A DNA stretch of 5,761 bases from Bacteroidales bacterium (GTDB lineage Bacteria > Bacteroidota > Bacteroidia > Bacteroidales > VadinHA17), in NCBI GenBank assembly GCA_016936695.1, contig JAFGXK010000069.1, positions 1-5,761 on the forward strand, in the 5' to 3' direction. The number at the start of each line of letters is the position of its first letter. Position 1 is the stretch's first letter. This document shows, piece after piece, positions 1 to 5,761 of the stretch. The position numbers and the translations under genes were made by a program. The notes under the pieces were generated by a model, which was given only the letters and a program-made list of their open reading frames with translations, was not told the origin of the DNA and made no database searches.

Positions 1-1
1 G

Positions 2-1717
2 TACATTATTCCCATGTTCGATCCTCATCTCGGCGAATATATCCCCGAACACTGGCAGATAATCAGGTGGCTGACCGGATTTACCGGATCTGCCGGGACC
101 GTGGTCGTGACAGATTCCCAGGCAGGATTATGGACCGACGCCAGGTATTTTATCCAGGCAGTGCGCCAGCTTTCAGGTTCGGGTTTTGAATTCATGCGCC
201 CAGGCCAGTATCAGCGGAATGACTACATGGATTTTGTTGTGGAGAATGTAAAACCGGGAGACAAAATCGGGATTGACGGCAGAATTTTTCAGGTCTCGGC
301 TTTCAGAAGGCTTGAAAAGCGACTTGAAGGGAAAAATGTGGTAATCGATTCTCATTACGATTTAATATCACCTCTCTGGTCCGGTCGACCTTCCCTGCCA
401 TTTTCCATGGCGTTTGATCATCTGCCGGAATATGCCGGTAAGAACAGGAATGAGAAAATCGGAGAGGTCAGGAGCAGAATGAATAAGATGAAAGCCGGAT
501 ACCATTTTTTATCTTCCCTTGATGATATAATGTGGCTTCTGAACATAAGGGGCAACGATCTGCAGTACAGTCCGCTCCTGTTGTGTTATGCCCTAATCGG
601 ACCTGAGCAGGTATTGCTGTTTATTGATCAGGCCAGAATACCGCCGCCACTGGCAGCTGAATTTGACCGGCTGGGGATAATCTTGCTGCCTTATGAGGAG
701 TCAGCTGAAATTATACCCGCTGTTACGGAAGGCGAAACGGTTCTGCTTAATCCTAAGACAACATCTGTAGAATTCTATCATGCAATATCCTCGAAATCGA
801 TATGCATTGAGGATATAAGTATTCCAACCCGACTGAAATCGGTGAAGAACCTTACAGAAATTTCAAATATCGGCAAGGTGATGGTGAAGGACGGGGTTGC
901 GCTCACCAGATTCTTTCACTGGTTTGAAAGCAATCATGGAAACCTCACCATGACTGAAGACTCGCTTTCAGAAAAAATAAATGAATTGAGGGCTCACCAG
1001 GAAGGATTCCTGAAACCATCATTTGAAACGATAGTAGCTTTCAATGAGAACAGCGCTCTGCCGCATTACCATCCGGAAAAGGATTCGGGAGCCCCGATAG
1101 GGGAGAGAGGTATTCTTCTCGTCGACTCGGGAGGGCAGTACTATGGAGGAACCACTGACATTACCAGGACTCTGGCAGTAGGGATTCCTTCAGGGCAGCA
1201 GATTAAGGACTTTACACTTGTTCTGAAAGGCCATATCAACCTTGCACTTTCGAAATTTCCTGAAGGTACCAGAGGTTACCAGCTCGACCTGGTGGCCCGC
1301 AGGGCAATGTGGGGATCGGGGCTTAATTTTGCCCATGGAACCGGCCACGGTATTGGCTATTGCCTCAATGTTCATGAGGGACCTCAGAGCATCAGTCCTG
1401 CTGATAACCTTACGGCAATCGAGGAAGGAATGCTCACATCCAATGAACCGGCAATTTACAGGGAGGGTGAGTACGGGATAAGGACAGAAAACCTGATTCT
1501 CTGTTATTGCGACGAGGAAACGGAATTCGGAAGGTTCCTCCGGTTCGAGACCGTTTCCTTATGCTATATTGATAAGTTGCTTATTGACAAGTCGCTTCTC
1601 GACCGGAACGAGATTGACTGGCTAAATGCTTACCATGCTGAAGTTTACGATAAGCTAAGCCCGCATTTGTCAGACGCGGAAAGAATCTGGCTGAAGGAGA
1701 AAACTGAAGCGATATAG
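2..1717 (+). CDS. Aminopeptidase P family protein (Xaa-Pro aminopeptidase, M24B), 5' end outside window
   Basis: Cytoplasmic-type metallo-aminopeptidase that removes an N-terminal residue preceding proline, used in peptide turnover. The frame is open to the left edge, and the codons before the ATG at 14 read Tyr-Ile-Ile-Pro, which continues into MFDPHLGEYIPEHW. This is the family's conserved YIIP-x-x-DPH-x-x-EY-x-PEHW block, so the ATG at 14 is internal and the real start lies some tens of codons upstream. Residues below are numbered from that Met. There are two creatinase-like N-terminal domains (about 1-120 and 150-275) and the pita-bread M24 catalytic domain (about 285-500). A C-terminal extension (about 505-567, with FETVSLCYIDKLLID and DWLNAYH) is typical of the long XPNPEP1-like form. 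All five metal ligands are present: Asp371, Asp382, His445 (HGTGHGIG), Glu478 (SNEP) and Glu492 (RTEN). The supporting histidines His351, His441 and His454 are also present. No truncation or frameshift is seen before TAG at 1715. It is convergent with the glycosidase genes and probably unrelated to them. The family call is very secure; the exact peptide preference is not. Confidence 0.95.
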   Translation, partial: YIIPMFDPHLGEYIPEHWQIIRWLTGFTGSAGTVVVTDSQAGLWTDARYFIQAVRQLSGSGFEFMRPGQYQRNDYMDFVVENVKPGDKIGIDGRIFQVSAFRRLEKRLEGKNVVIDSHYDLISPLWSGRPSLPFSMAFDHLPEYAGKNRNEKIGEVRSRMNKMKAGYHFLSSLDDIMWLLNIRGNDLQYSPLLLCYALIGPEQVLLFIDQARIPPPLAAEFDRLGIILLPYEESAEIIPAVTEGETVLLNPKTTSVEFYHAISSKSICIEDISIPTRLKSVKNLTEISNIGKVMVKDGVALTRFFHWFESNHGNLTMTEDSLSEKINELRAHQEGFLKPSFETIVAFNENSALPHYHPEKDSGAPIGERGILLVDSGGQYYGGTTDITRTLAVGIPSGQQIKDFTLVLKGHINLALSKFPEGTRGYQLDLVARRAMWGSGLNFAHGTGHGIGYCLNVHEGPQSISPADNLTAIEEGMLTSNEPAIYREGEYGIRTENLILCYCDEETEFGRFLRFETVSLCYIDKLLIDKSLLDRNEIDWLNAYHAEVYDKLSPHLSDAERIWLKEKTEAI

Positions 1718-1744
1718 TCTGGATTGAGAGCTGTAAATTCCTTT

Positions 1745-3805
1745 TCACCTTATCTCATCCATCACCTGCGACAGGTCGATAACCGGGAATTCGGTTATCC
1801 TTAATTTTGCACTGCCATAGGGGACCAGTTCTATAACTTCATTTATGCCCTCAGGTCTGACCGGACTTAATGGCGGAATGTCGGCCGAATTATCCTTGAG
1901 TGTCCATCCGGGAATTTGCATTCCCCTTGTTTTTAAAATCAGGGGAGCATCATGTTCCCAGGGCAGGTAGCGGGCTGAATCGGCTGACCATATCATATCT
2001 CCACGGTCAGCAAAGGGATAAAGGCCTGGTTCGCCGGCGACAACAGTTATCCCTCTTTTAAGGTTGTTCCTGTCGACCATAAGTCCGTAGTTCCATGGAG
2101 TAAGCGGATTAATCTCCCAATCGACGCTGCCCATGTAACTGAAATTATCATAATTGATTTTCACGCTCCTGTATTCTTTGCCTATCCTGAGAGAAAAATA
2201 TAATGGTCCTCTCAGCAGCGACATGGAGTTGTTGTATCTTCTTTCAGCCCTGATATCCATCGGTAATTCGAGAGTGATGACCTCCCCCGGATCCCAGCGG
2301 GCAAATATTTTTGCAGTCGAGCCTCCCTTTTCCCTGATTACTTTGTCTTTATAAGTTATTACAGCCGTATCGGCCCATCCGGGTATTCTCATTGAAAATG
2401 AAAACCTGACCGGCTCGTCTGATGTAAACCTGAAGCTGATCGTTCCGTCGAAGGGGTAGTTTGTTTCTTCGGTGATTTCCACAATCTGACCGTCACCGAC
2501 TTTCGCTTTAACGGTTGATGGTCCGTATGCTGCGGCTATAAGTCCTTTATCGTTGGATGCCATCCAGAGGCTTGATACGAATTTGGGCCAGCCCTGGTGC
2601 ATATTTGCCAGGCAGCAGGCAAAATTCGGCATCAGTCCGTATATGTTTGAATAGTTGCCATTGGTGCTCCATGCTCTCTTCTCTCCGTTAACAACGACCT
2701 GGTTCGACTGCTGGTCGTACTGATGCGCCCACATGTCGGGTGTTGTTGTTCCGGGCAGGGCGTTGTATGCCAGGAGCTCGAGCCTGTCAGCCAGACGGTT
2801 GTCACCGAAAATAGAATAAAGCTCTTCGAGCGAATACATGTATTCCACCACCGCGCAAAGTTCCGTTCCGCGGTCGGGTGATCTGCCCGACAGATGTTCG
2901 TCGCCCGAGAACCTTCCGCCAGCCTGGCCATGATTGAGGTCGTATTTGTCAATTCCGTCAAACACCGCCTTCCTGAATCTCTTGTCGCCCGATTGCTGAT
3001 ACCACAGACCAGGATATTTGATTGCCATGGCATTGTTTACAACATGGGCGGTTAGTCCGTCAGGTCCCCAGTTAAGGGGGATTTTCTTTTCAGCCGACGC
3101 AGCCGAGTCCCACGGGAAATTTTCATAATAGGCTGTCCAGTCAGAACTATTGTCCTGGATCGACCTGATCACTTCAAGTATCCATGGTTCTTTCAGTTGT
3201 CGGTACAGCCAGTAGCCGGTTACCGCGTTTTCCATCGCTCTTACACCACGCCATTCCTTGTCGGGCCAGTCGGGTGGGGTGTCATGGAGGTATCTGAAGT
3301 ATTTCGTCACTACCTCAAGTGCCCGGCTGTCGCCCGTAGCTTCATAATACTGCATCAGCACCTTGTTGGCAACGGCCAGGGGCCATCTGTCCTTGTTTTT
3401 AGCGGGCCCGTACCATCCTGTGTCAGTGCTGCTAGTGAGAATTGGCTCAATCCATTCTTTGACCTTGTCTTTAAGTCTTGCATCATCAAGAAGATATGCA
3501 AGCGGTACAAGTCCGTCGAGGAAATAGGGACCCCTTTCCCATGCTTCTCCTTCACCTCCCCTCCATGCGGAATTTACAAGGTCGGGCCAGAAATCATCGA
3601 CATGTCCGGTAAGGCCATCCGCCTGGGCTTCGAGCTGAGCTTTAAGCCAGCCTTCGGGTTTTACGGATCCGAGAGGCAGTTTTGTGTAGGCATTCTGAAG
3701 CAATGGTTCAGGATTGCCCGGATAATTGGTGTTTTCCATTTTTCCGGAGCATCCGGCTATTATCAAAGCGATTATGAACGTTCCTGCAAGAATTTTCTTT
3801 TCCAT
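1745..3805 (-). CDS. GH127/DUF1680-type beta-L-arabinofuranosidase-like lipoprotein
   Basis: Predicted envelope-anchored glycoside hydrolase of the beta-L-arabinofuranosidase superfamily (PF07944, GH127 and relatives). The N-terminus is a lipoprotein signal: Lys3-Lys4, a hydrophobic stretch, then lipobox Ile16-Ala17-Gly18-Cys19. This fixes the ATG at 3805 as the start. An alpha/alpha-barrel catalytic domain follows (about 35-415), opening with KLPLGSVKPEGWL and WERGPYFLDGLVPLAYLLDD. It carries the family's zinc-thiolate set: Glu315 and Cys317 (TELC), plus Cys397 and Cys398 (FACC). In characterised GH127 the first Cys of the pair is the nucleophile. Glu303 (GDEHL) is the likely acid/base. Beta-sandwich domains fill about 420-686 (SFSMRIPGWAD, LLRGPLYFSLR). 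Length is normal for the family and no lesion is seen. It starts 7 bases after the stop of the upstream glycosidase gene, with no Shine-Dalgarno sequence, so it is probably co-transcribed and translationally coupled. The family is secure. The substrate is not, because relatives act on beta-L-arabinofuranosides and, in at least one case, on aceric acid of rhamnogalacturonan II. Confidence 0.9.
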   Translation of the reverse strand: MEKKILAGTFIIALIIAGCSGKMENTNYPGNPEPLLQNAYTKLPLGSVKPEGWLKAQLEAQADGLTGHVDDFWPDLVNSAWRGGEGEAWERGPYFLDGLVPLAYLLDDARLKDKVKEWIEPILTSSTDTGWYGPAKNKDRWPLAVANKVLMQYYEATGDSRALEVVTKYFRYLHDTPPDWPDKEWRGVRAMENAVTGYWLYRQLKEPWILEVIRSIQDNSSDWTAYYENFPWDSAASAEKKIPLNWGPDGLTAHVVNNAMAIKYPGLWYQQSGDKRFRKAVFDGIDKYDLNHGQAGGRFSGDEHLSGRSPDRGTELCAVVEYMYSLEELYSIFGDNRLADRLELLAYNALPGTTTPDMWAHQYDQQSNQVVVNGEKRAWSTNGNYSNIYGLMPNFACCLANMHQGWPKFVSSLWMASNDKGLIAAAYGPSTVKAKVGDGQIVEITEETNYPFDGTISFRFTSDEPVRFSFSMRIPGWADTAVITYKDKVIREKGGSTAKIFARWDPGEVITLELPMDIRAERRYNNSMSLLRGPLYFSLRIGKEYRSVKINYDNFSYMGSVDWEINPLTPWNYGLMVDRNNLKRGITVVAGEPGLYPFADRGDMIWSADSARYLPWEHDAPLILKTRGMQIPGWTLKDNSADIPPLSPVRPEGINEVIELVPYGSAKLRITEFPVIDLSQVMDEIR
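1764..1808 (+). terminator. Possible rho-independent terminator of the aminopeptidase gene, inside the 3' end of the convergent gene
   Basis: Two adjacent perfect inverted repeats lie about 46 to 82 bases after the aminopeptidase stop codon. The first is ACCTG-CGA-CAGGT (1764-1776). The second is GATAACCG-GGAATT-CGGTTATC (1778-1799), whose 8-bp stem could gain one G-T wobble pair. Read on the + strand, the second hairpin is followed by CTTAATTTT (1800-1808), a modest T-rich run. On the - strand no T run follows, so a role for the upstream-reading transcript is unlikely. The 27 bases between the two stop codons (1718-1744) hold no hairpin of their own. The repeats also encode part of the C-terminus of the lipoprotein (around ITEFPVIDLS), so they could be a coding coincidence. 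The stem is only moderately GC-rich and the T tract is interrupted, so this is tentative. Confidence 0.35.
3752..3805 (-). other. Lipoprotein (type II) signal peptide of the GH127-like protein
   Basis: Residues 1-18 of the lipoprotein form a short positively charged n-region (MEKK), a hydrophobic core (ILAGTFIIALI) and a lipobox ending IAG before Cys19. Signal peptidase II would cut before Cys19, leaving the lipidated N-terminus CSGKMENTN. No clear acidic cluster of the kind that directs lipoproteins to the outer surface in Bacteroidota follows the Cys. Surface versus periplasmic placement therefore cannot be decided from the sequence. Confidence 0.85.
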
Positions 3806-3830
3806 ATGCCGGTTAGTTATTATGAAATTC
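3806..3830 (-). promoter_or_regulatory. Translation start region of the lipoprotein gene without Shine-Dalgarno; coupled to the upstream stop
   Basis: On the - strand, the upstream gene ends AATAACTAA and seven bases (CCGGCAT) separate it from ATGGAAAAG. No purine-rich ribosome-binding motif occurs in the 25 bases before the ATG, which are A/T-containing, as is common for Bacteroidota starts. The very short spacing suggests that ribosomes finishing the upstream gene re-initiate here, so the two products would be made together. No promoter is visible in this junction. The unit's promoter must lie beyond the right edge, or inside the upstream gene. Confidence 0.5.
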
Positions 3831-5759
3831 CCAAATCTTCTTTATTTCAGGATTTATGCTTATCCCGATGTCCACAGCCTCGAATACCTGGACCATATCA
3901 AACCATGCGACCCCTTTGCCGGGCATCCTGAGTACCGAATTCACCCTGGGTGATGGAATCGAATCCCCCGGAATTGTAACAGATGTTACAAATTGCTTCC
4001 ATTCTTCTCCCGGGATAAATTTCTTTCTGCCATAATCACCTAGTCCAAGCTCAAACACAGGAGCTTTTTTGTCGGGATTCATTTCAGGATCGGTTTTTGC
4101 CCACACCGAGAGTATGTATGTTTTTCCCTTTTCAATTCTGATGGGGAAGAACCTCAGGCGTGTGCCGCCCTCTTCCTTTGGGGTTATAAGCCTTAACGAG
4201 TGGGTTCCCTCAAGATGTTCCCTTGTGTCGAGGAAATAAGTTGATCCGCGGTCGCCTTCGTTCCATGAATAGCAGGAAGCCGGCACTCCCGGACTGGCCA
4301 TATCTTCGAATCCCGGGTCAATAATAAGGTTTCCCCTGAAAGGTTTGACCGATTCATTAGGGGATTTTAGTGCAAGAAGATATACCTGTGATCCGAAAGC
4401 AGACAGGTAGTCTGTTATTGTGTTGCCATTCAATCTGACAGACCGGTTTTCAAAGATTACCCTGGCCTGGCCGGGAACCGCACCTGATATTTTTATATCA
4501 ACCCTTTGAGGCGATCCGGCTTTGTTTACGGCAATCACCATAAGTTTACCTTCGTGAAGGGCTGAAGTAACCAGCACGCTTCCTGTTGATGAAGATACCG
4601 GAAGCGGTTTTTCGTCAGACATAAGCCATGGAGTCATTTCTGCTATTTCCATTGCCATTCTTCCGCATTCGTTCCAGGCAGCGGTTGATTTCGGGAAAGA
4701 GTTTAGTCCGTGTCTGATGAAATACTGGATTCCCCTGGCTCCGTTTACGACTGACTGGTAGGTCATGCTTCTCATTTCCTGGATGGTGGGTTCACGCTGC
4801 CACCATTCGGATCCCCCGAAAACCTGGGGGACAATCCAGACAGGTTTCCTGCCTTCAAACGAGGTTCTGAGCTGTCTGGCAACATCGCCAACCTGATTAA
4901 CCGAACCGCTCGGGATGGGGTAGGGGTCGGCCATTACAATGTCGAGGGCGTCAGCATATTTCATGGCTGAGGAAAAGGGCGCCATGAATACGATCGAGAC
5001 CGGGTGCCATGGATCAGCCTCTTTTATAGTCCGGTAAATTGATTCAAGCGTCGAAGAAGGTATCCTGAATCCGTTGGGTTCGTCAGAAATATACCAGGTC
5101 AGAAGGGCGGGATGATCCATGAACTGCCTGATCTCATTCAGCAGCCTTTCTTTCTTTTCCTGCTCTGAGATCCCTGCAATCTGTGATGAAACCCCGCCGC
5201 CTCCTGAAACAGACAGCAGGTTATAGTGGACCTTCATCCCCAGCTCTGCGCACCGGTCCATATATGCTCTTCTCTCATCGAGGGTTTCGGGAAGGATCTT
5301 CTGGTAGGGCGACATCATGTTGAAACCCTTTACAACTTCTTCTTCGGGAAGAGTTGGTTGGACGGGTGAGTAACAATAAAATCCGAATGGGAAGCTTTCC
5401 CTGTTGTTTACAATCAGTCCGCCTGTCAGCCGGTCGGTCTTAACTTCGTTTGCCTTATGCTCCAGAATGATCAATTCGCAGGATGCAGTGTGATACTTAT
5501 CGCCGGATGATTTAATCACAGCTGTCACGCTGTAGGCGGCAGGATTGAGGTTCAGTTCGAAAGGGATTCGTAAAATTTTTTTGCCGGGAACGCCTTTCCA
5601 TGAAGTGAGTTCCCGGTCGTTTGTTTTAAGGTTTACCTGTAAATTGCTCCATGTGAGTGCCGGAGGAAGATGCAACAGCATTTCACCGGTAAGTTCGGTT
5701 GAGTAAAAACTCAGCCTGCTGTTCATTTTGACGGATTTAGTATCGGTCTTCTGACAGAA
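3813..5759 (-). CDS. Putative TIM-barrel glycoside hydrolase with C-terminal carbohydrate-binding-type domain, 5' end outside window
   Basis: Putative polysaccharide-degrading protein, not assigned to a numbered family from memory. The first ATG (5726) is probably internal: the frame stays open for 11 more codons to the edge (reading FCQKTDTKSVK), and no signal peptide follows the Met. Residues below are numbered from that Met. A beta-sandwich occupies about 1-95. A TIM barrel follows (about 103-370) with recognisable strands FPFGFYCYSP (beta1), GFNMMSPY (beta2), KVHYNLLSV (beta3), LLTWYISDEPNG (beta4), DIVMADPYPIP (beta6), KPVWIVPQVFGG (beta7) and ARGIQYFIRHG (beta8). Glu216 in SDEP is the likely acid/base of a clan GH-A-like fold. 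The beta7 position usually holding the nucleophile Glu appears to be Gln301. Next come a small beta domain (about 378-455, GKLMVIAVNKAG) and a CBM4/9-like galactose-binding fold (about 465-616, NLIIDPGFED to AWFDMVQVFEA). It shares a transcript with the GH127-like gene. It could be a glycosidase with an unusual mechanism or a non-catalytic relative. Confidence 0.8.
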   Translation of the reverse strand, partial: FCQKTDTKSVKMNSRLSFYSTELTGEMLLHLPPALTWSNLQVNLKTNDRELTSWKGVPGKKILRIPFELNLNPAAYSVTAVIKSSGDKYHTASCELIILEHKANEVKTDRLTGGLIVNNRESFPFGFYCYSPVQPTLPEEEVVKGFNMMSPYQKILPETLDERRAYMDRCAELGMKVHYNLLSVSGGGGVSSQIAGISEQEKKERLLNEIRQFMDHPALLTWYISDEPNGFRIPSSTLESIYRTIKEADPWHPVSIVFMAPFSSAMKYADALDIVMADPYPIPSGSVNQVGDVARQLRTSFEGRKPVWIVPQVFGGSEWWQREPTIQEMRSMTYQSVVNGARGIQYFIRHGLNSFPKSTAAWNECGRMAMEIAEMTPWLMSDEKPLPVSSSTGSVLVTSALHEGKLMVIAVNKAGSPQRVDIKISGAVPGQARVIFENRSVRLNGNTITDYLSAFGSQVYLLALKSPNESVKPFRGNLIIDPGFEDMASPGVPASCYSWNEGDRGSTYFLDTREHLEGTHSLRLITPKEEGGTRLRFFPIRIEKGKTYILSVWAKTDPEMNPDKKAPVFELGLGDYGRKKFIPGEEWKQFVTSVTIPGDSIPSPRVNSVLRMPGKGVAWFDMVQVFEAVDIGISINPEIKKIWEFHNN

Positions 5760-5761
5760 CA

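Noticed and set aside
1242..1481. Short open frame on the + strand within the aminopeptidase gene.
   Set aside because: It overlaps the metal-binding part of the M24 domain out of frame, so it is a shadow of a conserved coding region.
1718..1744. The gap between the convergent stop codons as a site for a terminator or small RNA.
   Set aside because: It is only 27 bases with no inverted repeat or T run. The nearest hairpins are inside the adjacent gene.
2632..3033. A 133-codon open frame on the - strand within the GH127-like gene.
   Set aside because: It lies wholly inside the lipoprotein gene in another frame, covers its catalytic region, and the translation shows no family motif.
3197..3931. 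A 244-codon open frame on the + strand across the lipoprotein start and its junction with the upstream gene.
   Set aside because: It is antisense to two well-supported genes, spans their junction, and its translation is rich in Cys, Phe and Ser with no recognisable domain. It is a frame shadow.
1..5761. A search by eye for defence, CRISPR, mobile element, prophage or tRNA signals.
   Set aside because: No direct-repeat arrays, transposase-like proteins, terminal inverted repeats or cloverleaf sequences were seen. Nearly every base is explained by three ordinary metabolic genes.
1745..5761. Calling the - strand genes a complete polysaccharide utilization locus.
   Set aside because: No SusC/SusD-like protein, regulator or transporter is within the window, so only a glycosidase pair can be supported.

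Overview
The window looks like chromosomal DNA from a member of the Bacteroidota, probably a free-living or sediment-type polysaccharide degrader. The base composition is roughly balanced by eye. The one visible gene start has no Shine-Dalgarno sequence and sits in A/T-containing sequence. Arg AGG and Ile ATA codons are common. The genes are a three-domain aminopeptidase P, a glycosidase lipoprotein of the GH127/DUF1680 type, and a multidomain glycosidase. This taxonomic reading is inferred from gene content and style; there is no rRNA or other phylogenetic marker here.

Layout: almost every base is coding. From the left edge to 1717 on the + strand runs a metallo-aminopeptidase P (Xaa-Pro aminopeptidase, M24B). 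Its first few dozen residues lie before the window. After a 27-base gap, two genes on the - strand converge on it. Read in their own direction, the first (5761 to 3813) is a large TIM-barrel glycosidase-like protein with a C-terminal carbohydrate-binding-type domain, and its start lies beyond the right edge. Seven bases later the second (3805 to 1745) begins. It is a 686-residue lipoprotein of the beta-L-arabinofuranosidase (GH127/DUF1680) superfamily with an apparently intact Glu-x-Cys / Cys-Cys zinc-thiolate active site. Two small hairpins just inside the 3' end of the lipoprotein gene, the second followed by a short T-rich stretch on the + strand, may end the aminopeptidase transcript.

How the genes work together: the two - strand genes almost certainly form one transcription unit for glycan breakdown. 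One is a cell-envelope lipoprotein predicted to act on an L-arabinofuranose-like sugar. The other is a putative glycosidase of uncertain substrate with a binding domain. No SusC/SusD pair, regulator, sulfatase or transporter is visible, so calling this a polysaccharide utilization locus needs the sequence to the right. The aminopeptidase is a cytoplasmic peptide-turnover enzyme with no evident link to the glycan genes.

I found no RNA gene, mobile element, CRISPR array or long repeat, and no stretch over 300 bases without a gene. The most interesting point is the active site of the TIM-barrel protein: it has an Asp-Glu pair where clan GH-A enzymes usually have Asn-Glu, and a Gln at the strand that normally carries the nucleophile.
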